From: Bacillota bacterium
Lineage (GTDB): Bacteria; Bacillota; Clostridia; Christensenellales; SZUA-584
Reading direction: 5' to 3'
Assembly (NCBI GenBank): GCA_023441905.1
Contig: JAEZNC010000186.1
Span: 1 to 15,000, forward strand
Length of the DNA stretch: 15,000 nt
The notes under the pieces were generated by a model. That model made no database searches and was not told the origin of the DNA. It saw only the letters and a list, made by a program, of their open reading frames with translations. Below, piece by piece: positions 12,593 through 15,000 of the stretch (within the stretch, counting starts at the first letter, position 1; each line of letters opens with the position of its first letter). A program made the translations under genes and the position numbers.

Positions 12593-14287
12593 CTACATTC
12601 TGTCCGGCGCGTCCACACCGATCAGCCAAAGCCCCGTTTTGATCACCTGCTTCACACTGTCGGTCAGTACAAGGCGCGCCGCTGTTTTTGCCGTATCCTC
12701 GTCAATAATCCTGTGTTCGTAGTAAAATCTGTTCATCGCCTTCGCAAGCTCAATCACATGCCGTGTGATGAGATACGGTTCATTCTTCTCGCACGCTTTT
12801 TGCACTGTTTCGGGAAATGCGTAAAGCAGCTTGGCGGCCGCAAACGCTTCATCGTTGTTCAATGCCGAATAATCCTTGTCTGCCGCCGCCCAATCGAATT
12901 CGGCGCGCCTTAACAGGCTTGAGCAGCGTGCATGCGTATACTGCACATACGGCCCTGTCTCGCCGTCAAAATTGAGCACACGATCAAATGAGAATGTGAT
13001 GTCTTTGATCCGCGCGGATGAGAGCGTATCAAACACCACCGCGCCCACACCGACCGACTTTGCCACATCCTCCTTGTTCTCGAGATTCGGAGACTTTTCT
13101 TTGATGATCGACAGCGTCTTTTCCACGGCTTTATTCAATACATCCTGCAAAAAAACGACCTTGCCCTTGCGTGTGGAGAGCGTCCCGTCCTCGAGCGATA
13201 CCATGCCAAAAGCCACATGCTCAAGGTCCTTCGCCCAATCGTAGCCCATCATCTCAACCACCTTGAACCACTGCTTAAAATGCAGATTCTGCTGATAGGC
13301 GACCACATAAAGGCATTTATCAAAATCATATGTTTTTTTGCGATAAAACGCCGCGGCCAGATCACGCGTGGAGTAAAGCGTGGCTCCGTCCGATTTAAGT
13401 ATCACACACGGCGGCATGTCGTCACCCAGCCGCACCACGAAAGCCCCATCCGAATACTCCAGCAAATCCTTCGCCTTGAGTTCGTCGATGACGGGCTGCA
13501 TCTTATCGTTATAAAAGCTCTCACCCGCGTAGCTGTCGAATTTGACGCCGAGCATATCGTAGATGACGCCGACTTCTTTAAGCGTGAGCTCCTTAAACCA
13601 ATTGAATATCTCAAGCGCCTCCGCATCGCCGTCTTCTATTTTCTTGAACCAGGCACGGCCTTCGTCATTGAGACTCTCGTCTCTTTCGGCTTCTTCGTGA
13701 AAACGCACATAAAGCTGGAGCATCGCGGTAATCGCATTCTTCTCAATATCCTGCCTGCTGCCCCACTTTTTATACGCCGTAATCAGCTTGCCGAACTGCG
13801 TCCCCCAGTCGCCGAGGTGGTTGATGCCCACGGGTTTGTATCCAAGATATCCGTAGATGCGGTAAAGCGAATTACCGATCACCGTGGTGGACAAATGACC
13901 TATGTGAAAAGGCTTGGCGATATTGATGGACGAGTAATCGATGCAGACGGTTTTTCCTTCACCCATCCGGTTGCTGCCGTAGCCGCCTTCCTGCGCGGAC
14001 ATCTCCCCCAGCACAGTCTCAATGTAGCACTGCTTGTTCAAAAAGAAATTGATGTACGCCCCCACCACCTGTACGCCCGCGATGAATGCGGGTTTTTCGA
14101 GCTTGGCGCTGATGTCCGCCGCAATCAACGGCGGTGCCTTGCGCAGCTCTTTGGCGAGCTTAAAGCACGGAAACGCATAATCACCCATCGACGGATCGCC
14201 GGGTATCTCAATCAGCGGATAAAGGTCCTCTGTATTTAAGCCGGAGGCTTTCGCTACGGCTTGGGCTATCGCTTGTTTGTAATCCAT
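12593..14287 (-). CDS. argS: Arginyl-tRNA synthetase
   Basis: Class I synthetase charging tRNA-Arg; 564 residues, the shorter bacterial form. The N-terminal tRNA-binding Add-1 type domain covers about 1-110. The HIGH motif is at 128-131 in AKPFHIGHLSTTVIGN. GDWGTQFGKLI follows at 159-170, and the KMSKS-equivalent loop is LSTRKGKVV (370-378), the ArgS form lacking canonical KMSKS. The C-terminal helical anticodon-binding domain begins around GETGPYVQYTHAR. Start ATG 14287 has AAGAAGGAAA upstream. It is monocistronic, with promoter at 14322-14350 and terminator at 12525-12557. Confidence 0.97.
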   Translation of the reverse strand: MDYKQAIAQAVAKASGLNTEDLYPLIEIPGDPSMGDYAFPCFKLAKELRKAPPLIAADISAKLEKPAFIAGVQVVGAYINFFLNKQCYIETVLGEMSAQEGGYGSNRMGEGKTVCIDYSSINIAKPFHIGHLSTTVIGNSLYRIYGYLGYKPVGINHLGDWGTQFGKLITAYKKWGSRQDIEKNAITAMLQLYVRFHEEAERDESLNDEGRAWFKKIEDGDAEALEIFNWFKELTLKEVGVIYDMLGVKFDSYAGESFYNDKMQPVIDELKAKDLLEYSDGAFVVRLGDDMPPCVILKSDGATLYSTRDLAAAFYRKKTYDFDKCLYVVAYQQNLHFKQWFKVVEMMGYDWAKDLEHVAFGMVSLEDGTLSTRKGKVVFLQDVLNKAVEKTLSIIKEKSPNLENKEDVAKSVGVGAVVFDTLSSARIKDITFSFDRVLNFDGETGPYVQYTHARCSSLLRRAEFDWAAADKDYSALNNDEAFAAAKLLYAFPETVQKACEKNEPYLITRHVIELAKAMNRFYYEHRIIDEDTAKTAARLVLTDSVKQVIKTGLWLIGVDAPDRM

Positions 14288-14321
14288 TTGTTTTCCTTCT
14301 TTGTCTTGATACTATTCTAAA

Positions 14322-14350
14322 AATATAACATAGACCCCTTTGTTTATCAA
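14322..14350 (-). promoter_or_regulatory. Sigma-A promoter of argS
   Basis: Minus strand TTGATA (14350-14345), 17 bases, TATATT (14327-14322). The start is predicted near 14315, with a leader of about 28 bases; again no T-box fits. Confidence 0.65.
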
Positions 14351-14535
14351 TTCGCAATTCACAGCGCCTCATCAAGGGAGTCAGCCAAATGGATGATTTG
14401 AATAAATTCTGAAAAGAAATGCGTTCTGACTTATTATAACCAGGCTGATGTCTTTCTTTACGAACTTCGGCAGATTGAATTGTTCGAACTGCTTTTTACT
14501 TATCAACATAACTGATTCATTATATACAAAAGCCC
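14351..14535. other. Intergenic spacer, no gene seen
   Basis: A+T-rich stretch between the permease terminator and the argS promoter. A seven-codon frame at 14389-14412 on the plus strand has a ribosome-site-like AGGGAG but is too short to support as a gene. No repeat or RNA gene is evident. Confidence 0.4.
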
Positions 14536-14571
14536 AAATAAAAAGGCTCCGGTTTTTCAGGCCGGAACCTT
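14536..14571 (-). terminator. Intrinsic terminator of the ABC permease gene
   Basis: Minus strand AAGGTTCCGG pairs with CCGGAGCCTT (one G-U pair) around a 9-base loop, followed by TTTATTT. It lies 13 bases after the stop codon at 14585, so the permease is the last gene of its operon. Confidence 0.88.
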
Positions 14572-14584
14572 TGCAAACACAGTG

Positions 14585-15000
14585 CTATCTGTCCTCTCGG
14601 AAATATGGCAGACCCAGGCTGCCCGGAGGCGAGTTTTCGCGCTTTTTGCGCATAGAGACGATAATCAGCACGATGATCGTCACCACATAAGGCAGCATCT
14701 TAAATAGCTCCTGCGACGAACGCGTGAGGCCCGGAATGTAGAAGTAGAGCCAGAACAAAATGCCGAACAGGTAAGAGCCCCAAATTGCATGTTTGGGCTT
14801 CCACCGCGCAAAAATAACAAGCGCTACAGCCAGCCAGCCCAGCTTCTCTATGCCGCCGTCAATAGCCCATGTGCCCTTGATATAGTCCATCGTGTAATAA
14901 AGGCCGCCAAGGCCGGTAATGGCTGCGCCGACACATGTGGCTATATATTTGTATTTTGTCACGCTGATGCCGGCCGCATCCGCCGTGCCCGGGTTTTCAC
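14585..15000 (-). CDS. ABC transporter permease, sugar/nucleoside type (BPD_transp_2), C-terminal part
   Basis: The last 138 residues of a polytopic permease; the frame is open to the right edge, so the start lies outside. The first visible residues ENPGTADAAGISVTKYKY match the conserved cytoplasmic loop (often RAVGENP-AADAAGI) that contacts the ATPase in the RbsC/NupQ family of permeases. At least four membrane segments follow (for example AITGLGGLYY, LGWLAVALVIFARWKP, YLFGILFWLYF, MLPYVVTIIVLIIV). The GWLAVALVIFARWKP motif and the tail MRKKRENSPPGSLGLPYFRE are characteristic of the BMP/nucleoside-uptake permeases (YufQ/NupQ type), annotated as simple sugar or guanosine permeases. The substrate is therefore probably a nucleoside. 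Partner genes would lie to the right. Confidence 0.88.
   Translation of the reverse strand, partial: ENPGTADAAGISVTKYKYIATCVGAAITGLGGLYYTMDYIKGTWAIDGGIEKLGWLAVALVIFARWKPKHAIWGSYLFGILFWLYFYIPGLTRSSQELFKMLPYVVTIIVLIIVSMRKKRENSPPGSLGLPYFREDR

Noticed and set aside
11937..12722. Plus-strand open frame of 261 codons across the serS/argS spacer
   Set aside because: Antisense to serS, no ribosome site, low-complexity Ser-rich translation with no family pattern.
13217..14239. Plus-strand open frame of 340 codons inside argS
   Set aside because: Antisense shadow of a complete, strongly conserved argS; composition is typical of shadow frames.
14389..14412. Seven-codon frame preceded by an AGGGAG
   Set aside because: Too short, no evident downstream gene to be a leader for, and no promoter seen.

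Overview
The window looks like chromosomal DNA of an endospore-forming Clostridia-type Firmicute. The evidence is strong AGGAGG-type ribosome sites, many hairpin-plus-T terminators, murA followed by spoIID and a SpoIIQ-like LytM protein, a YozE-like protein, and a PadR/HAAS/2TM cassette. No phage, insertion sequence, CRISPR array, rRNA or tRNA is visible. Species and family cannot be named from sequence alone.

Layout. 1-989 (+) is the C-terminal part of FeoB with its terminator. 1054-1266 (-) is a YozE-like SAM-fold protein. 1451-1798 (+) is an AhpD/CMD-family protein. 1925-2140 (+) is a cysteine-rich Sm-like small protein. 2213-3197 (-) is a two-gene unit: a YgjP-type metallopeptidase followed by a stand-alone FakA/YloV-like domain. 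About 3263-3519 is a gene-free stretch bracketed by two similar hairpins, possibly a degenerate interspersed repeat. 3552-5758 (-) is a PadR operon with a sigma-A promoter and a repeated palindromic operator. It encodes PadR, a HAAS protein whose gene carries a frameshift, and a 514-residue membrane protein made of ten tandem ~51-residue 2TM modules.

6005-9163 (+) is a cell-wall and sporulation block: murA, spoIID (with a very good sigma-E-like promoter at the murA stop codon) and a SpoIIQ-like M23 protein (with a plausible forespore-type promoter overlapping the spoIID terminator). 9285-10265 (+) is a lipoprotein phosphodiester glycosidase on a (PEPT)6 stalk, with its own extended -10 promoter. 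On the minus strand, argS (12593-14287) and serS (11036-12295) each have a recognisable sigma-A promoter, and a single-pass membrane protein (10569-10982) lies directly downstream of serS. The window ends inside a sugar/nucleoside-type ABC permease (14585-15000, -).

The most unusual region is the PadR operon. A ten-fold array of 2TM modules, two of them almost identical in DNA, sits behind a HAAS gene whose correct C-terminus is still readable in another frame. In the deposited frame the two genes are artificially joined into one 624-residue ORF. The second theme is the murA-spoIID-spoIIQ-like block, where promoter-like sequences suggest successive mother-cell and forespore control.
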